A stretch of DNA of 64,000 nt from the NCBI RefSeq assembly GCF_004522215.1, contig NZ_SDLR01000002.1, forward strand, positions 496,001-560,000. The letters are read 5' to 3'. The notes below the pieces were generated by a model that had not been told where the DNA came from, did no database searches, and saw nothing but the letters and a program-made list of their open reading frames with translations. The position numbers and the translations under genes are program-made. Shown here one piece after another: positions 51,166-59,399 of this stretch; positions within the stretch are counted from its first letter, which is position 1, and each line of letters begins with the position of its first letter. This DNA is from Ammoniphilus sp. YIM 78166 (GTDB lineage Bacteria; Bacillota; Bacilli; Aneurinibacillales; RAOX-1).

Positions 51166-51393
51166 GCAGGATTCATCCTCTCCAGTGAGATTTATCTTTA
51201 TTCTCCCGCTTAGCCTAAAGATTCATGCATATAATTTTTCCATTTCTTCAGGAAAATAACTCGTCTATATTTTCATTTGCATCATAAACTAAAAGCAAAC
51301 TCCTAATTTCAGACCATTATTTCCCTATCCTGCATAAAATAGTACCAAGCAAAAAGTTCTGATCAATTGACAAGAATTATAGGAGGCGAGATA

Positions 51394-52728
51394 TTGAATA
51401 AAATCTACGTCTTGGATACGAATGTATTACTTCAAGATCCCAATGCGATTTATTCATTTGAAAATAATGAAATCGTAATCCCAGCAGTCGTACTCGAAGA
51501 GATCGATTCAAAGAAAAGGTATATGGATGAGATTGGAAGGAATGCAAGATTCTTCTCCAGATTGATGGACAGTTATCGTGAGAAAGGAAGGCTGCATCTG
51601 GGAGTTACCCTTGAAACTGGGGGAACCCTTCGAATCGAATTGAACCATAAGTCTTTCACGAGGATGCAGGAGCACTTCGGCGAAGTAACAAACGACAACC
51701 GCATTTTGGCGGTCGCATTAAATATTCAGGCGGAACAGCAAGAAATGGGGAACGGACGCCCAGTTATCATTGTAAGTAAGGATGCCCTCGTGCGAGTGAA
51801 GGCTGATGCCTTGGGTATCGTGGCAGAAGACTTTTTATCGGATCGGGTCGTCCATGAATACACCAATTTATATACCGGCCATTTGAAAATGGCGGTTTCA
51901 AGCGAATATATTCAGCAATTCTATGCCAATGGAAAAATCGAGACGGCGAAATTAGCTCCTCGGCATACCTTTTATCCTCACCAGTTTGTCATTATGAGAG
52001 ATGAACTCGGAGGGTCCCAATCTGCAATTGGAAAAGTGAATCCAGACGCAAAATGGCTAGAGGTTTTGCGAAGGGATGAAGATCAGGTGTGGGGTATCAA
52101 AGCGAGGAACGCTCAGCAAAGAATGGCCATGGAATTGCTATTAAATAATAATATCCCGCTCGTAACCTTAACAGGTAAAGCGGGTACAGGAAAAACGCTG
52201 ATCTCGCTTGCGGCAGGTCTGCACTTGATTGAAGACGAACGGCTTTACAAAAAACTTCTTGTGGCAAGGCCAATCGTACCACTAGGTAAGGATATCGGCT
52301 TCTTGCCAGGAGAAAAGGAAGAGAAGCTTCGCCCTTGGATGCAGCCCATTTTTGACAATCTGGAGTATCTCTTCAATACGAAAAAATCTGGAGATCTGGA
52401 TAAGATTTTAGCTGGAATGGGAAGCATTCAGGTGGAGGCCTTGACTTATATACGCGGAAGAAGCATACCTGAACAATTCATCATAATCGATGAAGCTCAA
52501 AATTTAACTAAGCACGAGGTAAAGACCATCCTAACCCGCGTAGGAGAAGGCAGCAAAATTGTGTTGATGGGGGATCCCGAACAAATCGACCATCCTTATC
52601 TTGATGAATCAAATAATGGTTTATCCTATGTAGTGGAAAGCTTTAAGGATCAGAAAATGGCTGGACACGTAAGATTGGAAAAAGGAGAGCGTTCTTCATT
52701 AGCACAGCTCGCTGCAGATATTTTATAG
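51394..52728 (+). CDS. ylaK: PhoH family ATPase with N-terminal PIN domain (YlaK/PhoH2)
   Basis: 444 residues. PIN domain at about 1-135 (YVLDTNVLLQDP with the first catalytic Asp) and PhoH ATPase domain at about 240-444: Walker A LTGKAGTGKT, Walker B FIIIDEAQNLT, and the GDPEQIDHPYLD motif. PhoH2 proteins couple RNA unwinding with ribonuclease activity. TTG 51394 lies seven bases after AGGAGG; the frame is open upstream, but without an RBS. Confidence 0.9.
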   Translation: MNKIYVLDTNVLLQDPNAIYSFENNEIVIPAVVLEEIDSKKRYMDEIGRNARFFSRLMDSYREKGRLHLGVTLETGGTLRIELNHKSFTRMQEHFGEVTNDNRILAVALNIQAEQQEMGNGRPVIIVSKDALVRVKADALGIVAEDFLSDRVVHEYTNLYTGHLKMAVSSEYIQQFYANGKIETAKLAPRHTFYPHQFVIMRDELGGSQSAIGKVNPDAKWLEVLRRDEDQVWGIKARNAQQRMAMELLLNNNIPLVTLTGKAGTGKTLISLAAGLHLIEDERLYKKLLVARPIVPLGKDIGFLPGEKEEKLRPWMQPIFDNLEYLFNTKKSGDLDKILAGMGSIQVEALTYIRGRSIPEQFIIIDEAQNLTKHEVKTILTRVGEGSKIVLMGDPEQIDHPYLDESNNGLSYVVESFKDQKMAGHVRLEKGERSSLAQLAADIL

Positions 52729-52739
52729 ATATGATAAGA

Positions 52740-52767
52740 AAACCCGTAATGATACGGGTTTTTTTCG
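52740..52767 (+). terminator. Terminator after ylaK
   Basis: An 8-bp stem (AAACCCGT/ACGGGTTT) is followed by T residues. Confidence 0.85.
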
Positions 52768-52840
52768 TTTTCTCAAATCTAGGTGTTTGGTGTAGAATAG
52801 GGTAGACTGGAAAGGCCAGACTCTAAAGGAGGTTATTGCT

Positions 52841-53476
52841 TTGCAGATTTATATGTACCCATTAGGTGCACTACAAACTAATTCCTATGTCGTATGCAAC
52901 GATGCAACGAAAGAAGCGCTGATCATCGATGTCGGAGCGAATCCAGAGCGTATTTTGGCTTGCATTGAAGGCTACGAGGTAAAAGCCATTTTACTGACCC
53001 ATGCACACTTTGATCACATTGCCGGCCTAAATGAAGTGAGATCATCTACGGGGGCTCCGGTCTACATACACGGCTCAGAGCAAGAGTGGCTATCCAACCC
53101 GCAGTTAAACGGGTCCTCAAGGTGGCCTACTGTAACGTCCAGCATTGTTTGTACGCCAGCTGAACAAGAGCTAGCTGATGGACAGGTACTTGAGCTAGCA
53201 GGCCTTTCTATACAGGTCCTGTATACGCCTGGCCATTCCCCGGGAGGAGTTTCCTTCTTAATCGATGAGCACCTGTTTTGCGGGGATACGCTATTTGCCC
53301 AATCGATTGGACGGACAGACTTGCCGGGCGGTAATTATGAGCAGCTTATGGCAAGCATCGAAAGCAAGCTGGCGGGTCTTCCTGAAGGAACCATATGTTA
53401 TCCGGGGCATGGTCCTAAAACAACCATTGGCTCAGAAAAGCGCAGCAACCCGTTTCTTTCAGGCATCATGAAGTAA
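52841..53476 (+). CDS. MBL-fold hydrolase, YqgX/glyoxalase II-like
   Basis: 211 residues. Metal-binding motif LTHAHFDHIAG, then TPGHSPGG, FCGDTLF and YPGHGPKTT, the set seen in YqgX and short glyoxalase-II homologues. The substrate in bacillithiol-using bacteria is likely S-lactoyl-bacillithiol or a related thioester; that is inference. TTG 52841 is eight bases after AGGAGG. Together with DUF2626 (YqgY) and the Spx-like gene (YqgZ) it reproduces part of the yqg region. Confidence 0.87.
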   Translation: MQIYMYPLGALQTNSYVVCNDATKEALIIDVGANPERILACIEGYEVKAILLTHAHFDHIAGLNEVRSSTGAPVYIHGSEQEWLSNPQLNGSSRWPTVTSSIVCTPAEQELADGQVLELAGLSIQVLYTPGHSPGGVSFLIDEHLFCGDTLFAQSIGRTDLPGGNYEQLMASIESKLAGLPEGTICYPGHGPKTTIGSEKRSNPFLSGIMK

Positions 53477-53502
53477 AGCACATCTGAGGATGTGCTTTTT
53501 TA
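53475..53502 (+). terminator. Terminator
   Basis: A 10-bp stem (AAAGCACATC/GATGTGCTTT, loop TGAG) is followed by T residues. Confidence 0.9.
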
Positions 53503-53507
53503 ACATA

Positions 53508-53633
53508 ATATAAAAGTAAAACACAACCCTCGGGGTAGAAGGTTGTGTTTTGGGGGAGGTTTAAAATTCCGAAAAATAATAGGGTGGGGGAGAATCCCCT
53601 CGGTTCATCACACTTGTGATGTGGGATGGTTCA
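53508..53633 (-). ncRNA. Candidate C-rich regulatory small RNA, about 125 nt
   Basis: On the minus strand a near-consensus promoter is followed by a 5' hairpin (CATCAC-AAGT-GTGATG), a second small hairpin (GGGGA-TTC-TCCCC), unpaired C-rich segments (CUCCCCCACCC and ACCUCCCCCA), and an 11-bp terminator stem (53518-53528 with 53541-53551) with a U-rich tail. No plausible ORF. CUCC/CCCC loops pair with GGAGG Shine-Dalgarno sequences, as in the Gram-positive sRNAs RoxS/RsaE and FsrA; identity with either is not established. Confidence 0.65.
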
Positions 53634-53638
53634 CTTAT

Positions 53639-53667
53639 ATAATATAAGAATATTTATAACATGTCAA
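53639..53667 (-). promoter_or_regulatory. Near-consensus sigma-A promoter of the C-rich small RNA
   Basis: TTGACA, exactly 17 bases, TATTAT on the minus strand; transcription start near 53632. Confidence 0.8.
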
Positions 53668-53692
53668 TAGTGTTAATCAACAAAAGGCTTGT

Positions 53693-54856
53693 GTGGGGGC
53701 GAATAAATTGGACTTATTGGAAACGATAAAAAGTAAAATAACGCAAAGCAATGAAAGGTCCATATCTTTCTACGAATATATGAACTTGGCTTTGTATGAT
53801 CCTACGTACGGTTATTATAGCAGAGCTAAAAAAAAGGTAGGAAAAGATGGAGATTTCTATACAAGCTCTTCTGTTGGACCCGTATTTGGAGAAGTTTTGG
53901 GTGATATTTTTGCGGATATGCTCCAAACTTTGACACCAGAAGAGCCACTTTATCTGGTTGAGTTTGGTGGTGGAACCGGGGGGTTGATGGCTGACATTCT
54001 TGAGGAATGGAAGAGGAAGAGCCCAGGCCTTATTGAGCGAATTCGTCTTGTCATGATTGAGAAAAGCTCCTACCACAGAGCTCTGCAGGAACAGAAACTT
54101 AGAGCTTTCCCCGTTCAGTGGCTTGATAGTTGGGAAAGTCTTTGCTTCTCCGCTAGCGGAATCCGCGGTATCATCTATTCAAATGAGCTGCTGGATGCTT
54201 TTCCTGTCTACATTACGGAATGGACAGGCACCGAATGGGTGGAAATCAGGGTTGCCTGGAATGAGGAAGAGAGAAGGCTGGAAGAGGTCCGATCGAAGCT
54301 CGCCCATGCCGAGCTGGAATCGTATCTGGGAAACGAAGATATCCATATACCCAAAAAGCAAGGATTCCGGGTCGAAATCAATCTAGATGCGGGAAAATGG
54401 GTAGAAGCTATTTCAGAGGGCTTCACGCATGGGTATCTTGTCACTATTGATTACGGGTTCTTGCGTCCGGAATTGTACATACCAGCCAGATCGAACGGGA
54501 CCTTAATGTGCTACCGCCAACATATCGCATCAGATGATCCCCTTGTCGATCCGGGAGAAAAGGACATTACTACACATCTTAATTTTTCCTTCCTGATTGA
54601 AAAGGGCGAGGAAACGAACTTAAACCAGCTTGGCTATTATAACCAAAGCCAATTTCTTATCAATGGAGGGATTCTTTCCAAGCTTCAATCCCACGATGAG
54701 ACGGATCCATTTCAGGGAATCGTGAGCAAGCGAAACCGGACGATTCGCCAATTGATCATGCCAGGGGGGATGGGAGAAACCTTCAAGGTGCTGGTGCAGG
54801 GAAAGGGAGAGGTCAACAGACAAGTCCTCGGTCTGAAGCAACAGGGGTGGGTTTAA
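53693..54856 (+). CDS. SAM-dependent methyltransferase, MidA/NDUFAF7 family
   Basis: 387 residues. Typical features are SFYEYMNLALYDPTYGYY near the start, YLVEFGGGTGGLMADIL (SAM-binding glycine loop), IIYSNELLDAFPVY, and VTIDYGFLRPELY. The mitochondrial homologue NDUFAF7 methylates an arginine of complex I; bacterial targets are not known. The start is uncertain: GTG 53693 or TTG 53708, both with weak RBS sequences. Confidence 0.87.
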   Translation: MGANKLDLLETIKSKITQSNERSISFYEYMNLALYDPTYGYYSRAKKKVGKDGDFYTSSSVGPVFGEVLGDIFADMLQTLTPEEPLYLVEFGGGTGGLMADILEEWKRKSPGLIERIRLVMIEKSSYHRALQEQKLRAFPVQWLDSWESLCFSASGIRGIIYSNELLDAFPVYITEWTGTEWVEIRVAWNEEERRLEEVRSKLAHAELESYLGNEDIHIPKKQGFRVEINLDAGKWVEAISEGFTHGYLVTIDYGFLRPELYIPARSNGTLMCYRQHIASDDPLVDPGEKDITTHLNFSFLIEKGEETNLNQLGYYNQSQFLINGGILSKLQSHDETDPFQGIVSKRNRTIRQLIMPGGMGETFKVLVQGKGEVNRQVLGLKQQGWV

Positions 54857-54869
54857 AAGCATAAAATGC

Positions 54870-54903
54870 AAAAAGAAGCTTGTCATAAGACAAGCTTCTT
54901 TTT
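54870..54903. terminator. Bidirectional terminator
   Basis: A 13-bp stem (AAAAAGAAGCTTG/CAAGCTTCTTTTT) lies between convergent genes. Confidence 0.9.
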
Positions 54904-54917
54904 ATGTAGCCGGATCA

Positions 54918-55184
54918 TTAAAGGAAGAGCGAAGCCATGGCATGATGCTCTCCGCCAAGCGGCATTACAAAGAATGCATAATAGAAGAATCCGATAAAGG
55001 AAAAAACCATATAAGCTGCAAATAGCAGCATGTACGATCTTTCAGAAAGATTAATATAGCTTAGGGCTACGAACAGGGCGGTTTGGGCAAAGAAAATCAG
55101 CGCCATGGTGGTTAAGCCACCCCACATCGCCATAAGGGCAAACATGAGGGTCCAGAAGCCCAAAACGCGATACATGCGATCCAT
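54918..55184 (-). CDS. DUF2626 (YqgY-like) membrane protein
   Basis: 88 residues starting MDRMYRVLGFWTLM, with three TM segments and an acidic/His C-terminus (GGEHHAMASLF). It matches the small DUF2626 family (YqgY); function unknown. ATG 55184 follows AAGGAGGG. Near the YqgX-like gene as in Bacillus. Confidence 0.8.
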   Translation of the reverse strand: MDRMYRVLGFWTLMFALMAMWGGLTTMALIFFAQTALFVALSYINLSERSYMLLFAAYMVFSFIGFFYYAFFVMPLGGEHHAMASLFL

Positions 55185-55314
55185 TTGATTTCCCTCCTTC
55201 TTTGTATAAATCCATGATAATACCAGTACCATTATAATGGAGAAAACAAGTGATGTAAATGTTAAAGGTTTTGTCTGAATTATGAACGTCCAGTGCTTGC
55301 TCTTGACAAATTTC

Positions 55315-56016
55315 CTAGCTTGGAAGCTTCAAAATGGTGTAATCACATGTCCGGCATCCACCCATAATGGAATTCTCTTCTATTAAGGTAATATCCCCAA
55401 AGAAGGTTTCAAAAATTCCTCTGAGAAAGGTTTGATGCATCTGACAGATACTGTCCGGCATTTTTTTTGCGGCTTCCTTAAAGGTGCAATTAAAGATACG
55501 GAACTTGATGGTGTGTTCATCCAGCAAATCAATTTCAGGATTTAAGCCTTGAGCATAGATCAAACGGCGGATATAATCTAGCTTCACCTCAGGATCATCA
55601 TTCAGGTTGATGCGCTCCATTTCAATTGCTCTCTTGGCAGCTTCCTGTCCGAATCGTCGGCCCATGTCGCTCAGGGCCTTTTGGCCAGGCTCGCCCAGAG
55701 ATACGAGAGTATCAATGGCAATCTCCGCCAATAGTTGATAATCACGTGGAGGAAACTGAAGATTTACTACTTGTTCCGATACGGCATAGAGGCGACTAGG
55801 TCTTCCGCCTTTCCCTGTTTTCTCGGAACAAGAACTAAGAAGATTCACATCCTCTAGTTTGGTCAGGTGAAGTCTTGCGACATTGGGATGAATCTCAAAA
55901 TGGTCTGCTATCTCTTGAACGGTCACTTGTCGATGACTGGAAACTACATATTGGTAAATGGCGAACCGAGTGGGGTCAGCCAAGACACTTGTAAGCTTCA
56001 GCGTTTCATTTTCCAC
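55315..56016 (-). CDS. Winged-helix regulator with C-terminal cysteine cluster (SufR-like)
   Basis: 233 residues. An ArsR/MarR-type HTH (VTVQEIADHFEIHPNVARLHL) is followed by a KTGKGGRPSRLYAVSE wing and a sensor domain ending in a C-x13-C-x29-C-x2-C arrangement (FNCTF, SICQM, GGCRTCDY). SufR-type repressors bind a [4Fe-4S] cluster with similar cysteines; spacing differs from cyanobacterial SufR. No suf operon is present here, so the target is unknown. Confidence 0.78.
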   Translation of the reverse strand: MENETLKLTSVLADPTRFAIYQYVVSSHRQVTVQEIADHFEIHPNVARLHLTKLEDVNLLSSCSEKTGKGGRPSRLYAVSEQVVNLQFPPRDYQLLAEIAIDTLVSLGEPGQKALSDMGRRFGQEAAKRAIEMERINLNDDPEVKLDYIRRLIYAQGLNPEIDLLDEHTIKFRIFNCTFKEAAKKMPDSICQMHQTFLRGIFETFFGDITLIEENSIMGGCRTCDYTILKLPS

Positions 56017-56182
56017 GGGCGAATCCCCCTTGCAGGATTTAATATTCTTGGTTATTTAATCATAACACAACCTACCTATTAGAATAGATGTTATCTTATA
56101 TCTGTCATTACTTTGTCAATGTTTTACACGATAAATACGTTAAATAACAAAATTGAGGGATGTCGCTGAGGATTAAACACTA

Positions 56183-56212
56183 TTGACATAGTAATAAATT
56201 AAGTAATATACT
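56183..56212 (+). promoter_or_regulatory. Promoter of the Spx/MgsR-like gene
   Basis: Consensus TTGACA, 18 bases, TATACT; start about 50 bases before the coding region. Confidence 0.65.
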
Positions 56213-56267
56213 TTTATATAGAAAGTATGGATTCGGATTTTCAGACCGGATAAAGAGGTGAAAGAAG

Positions 56268-56624
56268 ATGAATGGAACCGTGAAGTTCTACACTTATCCC
56301 AGTTGTACTTCCTGTCGCAAGGCCAAGTCCTTCTTAAAACAAAATGGGATTGCCTATGAGGAGAGACACCTTTTTAGAGAACCTCCTACAAGAGAAGAAC
56401 TTCTTGAAATTATAAAAATGACGCATAATGGACTTGACGATATCTTATCAACGCGAAGCCGGACCTTCAAAGAGCTCGATGTGGAGATCGATGACTTGAC
56501 GGTTTCACAGCTCCTTGATATCCTTCACGATGAGCCGCGCCTATTGCGCAGGCCTATATTGGTAGACGGGGAAAAGCTTATTATCGGGTACAACAAACAT
56601 GCAATGGAAGAGCTATTGGCTTAA
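56268..56624 (+). CDS. Spx/MgsR-like transcriptional regulator (ArsC family)
   Basis: 118 residues. Redox switch CTSC (Cys13/Cys16) in TYPSCTSCRKAK, DLTVSQLLDILHDEPRLLRRPI typical of Spx/MgsR. These proteins bind the RNA polymerase alpha subunit under thiol or membrane/ethanol stress. Position close to YqgX/YqgY-like genes favours MgsR (YqgZ), but Spx cannot be excluded. ATG 56268. Confidence 0.82.
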   Translation: MNGTVKFYTYPSCTSCRKAKSFLKQNGIAYEERHLFREPPTREELLEIIKMTHNGLDDILSTRSRTFKELDVEIDDLTVSQLLDILHDEPRLLRRPILVDGEKLIIGYNKHAMEELLA

Positions 56625-56631
56625 CTATGAA

Positions 56632-56684
56632 AAAAGGCTGCATCTAAGGTCGGTAAACGCCGATTTTAGAGTGCAGCCTTTTAT
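56632..56684. terminator. Bidirectional terminator
   Basis: A long branched stem (AAAGGCTGCA/TGCAGCCTTT with inner TCGG/CCGA) lies between convergent genes. Confidence 0.85.
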
Positions 56685-56688
56685 TTTA

Positions 56689-57564
56689 TTAAGCTAGTGA
56701 TTTAAGTAATGTCGTAAACTCGAAGCGTTGGAACATGGCTTTAATCTTCTCGTGATTGAACTGGCACTCGCAATCATCCCAAACGCACTCTAAGGGAACC
56801 TCCGTGTTGATGGCTGCCAAGTTGCGCGACAGGTAAATGAGTTCTTTATTTTCAAGCAACCGTTGTTGAAGCTTGCCTGAAACTTCATGTATGGAAGCGA
56901 ATATGCCGTCAATGGTGGAGTGAGCGAGTAAAAGCTTTTCTGCTGTTTTTGGACCCACATTCGGGCATCCTGGAATGTTATCACTCGGATCTCCCATTAA
57001 TCCCTTGAGCTCCACGATTTGACTTGGATGTTCGAGACCCTTTTTTGTCTTTAAGTCAGCCAGACGGATCATCTCATAATTTCCAAATCCTTTTTTCATC
57101 ATAATGACGGTCACGTGTTCGCTCAGTAGCTGCAAGGTATCCCCGTCGCCAGTTAAGATATACACATGCGTTTCCTCAGAACCATATTTTCGCGCGAAGG
57201 TTCCCATGACATCATCAGCTTCATAGCCAGGCACTCCTATAAACGGGATGTCAAAGCTTTCTGCCACTTCACTTACCAGATCAAATTGCGGCATAAGCTC
57301 TAACGGCGGTTCTCCTCTGTTCGCCTTATAGGCGGGATACATTTCATTGCGGAAAGTGGATTTTCCCATATCCGTCGTGCAAATGAGATGGGTGGGCTCA
57401 AACTTTTTTACCGCATCCATTAGATATTTCGTGTATTGGTAAATAGCATTCGTATAAAGGCCTTCTTTGGTCTGCATAACGGGACCGAATCCATAGGTAG
57501 CATAGAAGCCCCGAAAAAGGAGGGCCATGCTATCAACGATTAGTAGGCGATTCTTATATTCCAT
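56689..57564 (-). CDS. 5'-3' exonuclease (YpcP-like, FEN family)
   Basis: 291 residues beginning MEYKNRLLIVDSMALLFRGF. Metal-binding acidic sites in TTDMGKST, GYEADDVMG and TGDGDTLQL, and the helix-3-turn-helix segment LMGDPSDNIPGCPNVGPKTA. It is a stand-alone homologue of the PolI 5' nuclease domain, removing RNA primers and flaps. ATG 57564 after GAGAGG; an upstream in-frame start is less likely. Confidence 0.88.
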   Translation of the reverse strand: MEYKNRLLIVDSMALLFRGFYATYGFGPVMQTKEGLYTNAIYQYTKYLMDAVKKFEPTHLICTTDMGKSTFRNEMYPAYKANRGEPPLELMPQFDLVSEVAESFDIPFIGVPGYEADDVMGTFARKYGSEETHVYILTGDGDTLQLLSEHVTVIMMKKGFGNYEMIRLADLKTKKGLEHPSQIVELKGLMGDPSDNIPGCPNVGPKTAEKLLLAHSTIDGIFASIHEVSGKLQQRLLENKELIYLSRNLAAINTEVPLECVWDDCECQFNHEKIKAMFQRFEFTTLLKSLA

Positions 57565-57689
57565 AGTGGTCAAACCTCTCTTTCCGAACACAATCTTTTA
57601 AACGATTCTATCCATTTACTATGCAGGAACTATTCTTTAAAGTAAAGGGTAGATACATCATAATCAGGAAAAGGCAGGTAGACACAAGG

Positions 57690-58466
57690 ATGTCAGCTCA
57701 TACTTTAAAGGTAGAGATCATGGATCAATTGGCTATCGTGACATTAGACCGACCGGAGGTAAGGAATGCGATTAGCTTCGAAATGGTGAAAGAATTGGAT
57801 TTGCTGCTTGATAAGCTGGATTCAAGCCAAGAGGTTAAGGTGATTATTTTCACGGGAAGCGGGGATCAAGCTTTTGTTTCTGGAGGTGATCTAGATCAGT
57901 TCCTATCCGTCAGGGGGAAAGAAAAAGCGCTTCCCATGTTAACCAAGGTCGGCTCATTATTATCTAAAATAGAAAAGTTATCCAAGCCAACCATTGCCAT
58001 GATCAATGGGGCAGCCATTGGCGGAGGTTGCGAGTTCGCAACAGCCTGTGACTTTCGATTTGCCAGTGAGCAAGCGAGGATGGGCTTTGTTCAGATTAGC
58101 ATGCATATCACGACAGGCTGGGGAAGCGGAAGCCGGCTAGTCAAAAAAATTGGAAGAAGCCAGGCCTTGTCCCTTCTGCTGACAGGAGAAGTGATCGAAG
58201 CTAAACGAGCATTAGAGTTGGGCTTCGTTGACCATGTATTTGAGCATACTAGGCTAAGAGAAAAGACTTTAGAATTTGCCAGGAAGATCGCCAAACAACC
58301 CTTGCCCGGCATCCAAGCCTATATGAATATGGTGCACGACTTGGACGCAGGGATGAAATTGGAAGAAAGCATCAAATTGGAGATTGATAGATGTGCAGAA
58401 ATGTGGGGCTCGGACCTTCATTTGGGAGTAGTCCAAGCATTTCTTAACAAAACTAGAGAGAAGTAG
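57690..58466 (+). CDS. Crotonase-fold protein, ethylmalonyl/methylmalonyl-CoA decarboxylase-like
   Basis: 258 residues. Oxyanion-hole segments are FVSGGDLDQF and NGAAIGGGCEFATACDF. At the place of the second catalytic Glu of hydratases (FPE-x-x-LG) it has MGFVQISMHITTGWGSGSRL, so that Glu is replaced. The GWGS/GSRLVKKIG pattern resembles vertebrate ECHDC1, an ethylmalonyl-CoA decarboxylase that also acts on methylmalonyl-CoA. Hydratase activity is therefore doubtful. ATG 57690 was chosen over an upstream start at 57621; the RBS is weak. Confidence 0.75.
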   Translation: MSAHTLKVEIMDQLAIVTLDRPEVRNAISFEMVKELDLLLDKLDSSQEVKVIIFTGSGDQAFVSGGDLDQFLSVRGKEKALPMLTKVGSLLSKIEKLSKPTIAMINGAAIGGGCEFATACDFRFASEQARMGFVQISMHITTGWGSGSRLVKKIGRSQALSLLLTGEVIEAKRALELGFVDHVFEHTRLREKTLEFARKIAKQPLPGIQAYMNMVHDLDAGMKLEESIKLEIDRCAEMWGSDLHLGVVQAFLNKTREK

Positions 58467-58574
58467 GTTTATTCCCGTTTTGATTGGACATACTGGTTTA
58501 CTAGAAAAATCATTCTATGAACTCTATTACCTGCATAGAATAAATTACCACCAATCAAAACGGAGGGATTTCAT

Positions 58575-59246
58575 ATGACAGCAGCTAGACAAGATGCCTG
58601 GACGCCTGATGATGATTTGTTGCTGGCGGAGGTAACCTTAAGACACATTCGAGAGGGCAGCACCCAGCTTGCGGCTTTCGAGGAAGTTGGAGAAAAGCTA
58701 GGGCGCACATCGGCAGCCTGCGGTTTTCGGTGGAATAGTTTTGTACGGAAAAAGTATGAAGCAGCCATTCAAATCGCTAAAGCGCAGAGAAAGCAGCGAA
58801 AGCAATCGCAAAGGCTTAAGCCGATGGTACCGGTATCGACTGGACTAGAGGAAAGTGCCATGACTTCTTCCACGGTCAGCCAGGTCGTATCTAGTACGCC
58901 TGCTTCTTCCGGATATGCCAGTTTAGAAGATGAACTATCTTTTGAAGCGGTTATTCGATTCTTGAAAAACCAGAAGGAGCTTACTAAGAGAGTGAAACAA
59001 CTCGAGAGGGAGATAGAGGAAAAAGATGCGGAACTCCTCGAGCTTCGTGAAGAAAACCATAAAATGAATAAACAGCTCAACAATGTTCAAACGGATTATC
59101 AGGTAGTCAATGAAGATTACCGCACGCTCATTCAGATCATGGACCGTGCGCGGAAGATGGCACTGCTGACCGAGAACGAGGATTTGGATTTGCGACCAAG
59201 ATTCAAGATGGATGCAAATGGGAATTTAGAGCGGGTGGATACGTAG
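58575..59246 (+). CDS. rsfA: RsfA family prespore-specific transcription factor
   Basis: 223 residues. N-terminal Myb/SANT-like domain (about 6-60: WTPDDDLLLAEVTLRHI, GRTSAACGFRWNSFVRKKY), a basic linker (AQRKQRKQSQR), then a long coiled coil (about 118-195). RsfA in B. subtilis is made in the forespore and tunes sigma-F-dependent genes. ATG 58575; own terminator. Confidence 0.87.
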   Translation: MTAARQDAWTPDDDLLLAEVTLRHIREGSTQLAAFEEVGEKLGRTSAACGFRWNSFVRKKYEAAIQIAKAQRKQRKQSQRLKPMVPVSTGLEESAMTSSTVSQVVSSTPASSGYASLEDELSFEAVIRFLKNQKELTKRVKQLEREIEEKDAELLELREENHKMNKQLNNVQTDYQVVNEDYRTLIQIMDRARKMALLTENEDLDLRPRFKMDANGNLERVDT

Positions 59247-59247
59247 A

Positions 59248-59284
59248 GAAGGGAATGACAACAGCATTCCCTTCTTTTTTTTTT
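59248..59284 (+). terminator. Terminator after rsfA
   Basis: A 10-bp stem (GAAGGGAATG/CATTCCCTTC) is followed by a T-run. Confidence 0.9.
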
Positions 59285-59399
59285 CTTTTTTGCAGAATCA
59301 AAAAAAAATCTAAAATCTGACAAGGAATTTAAAAAGTAGTGTAGAAATATAACATTACAAATCTTGTTAGCCAAATCTATTTGGGTCTGAGGTGACTGA

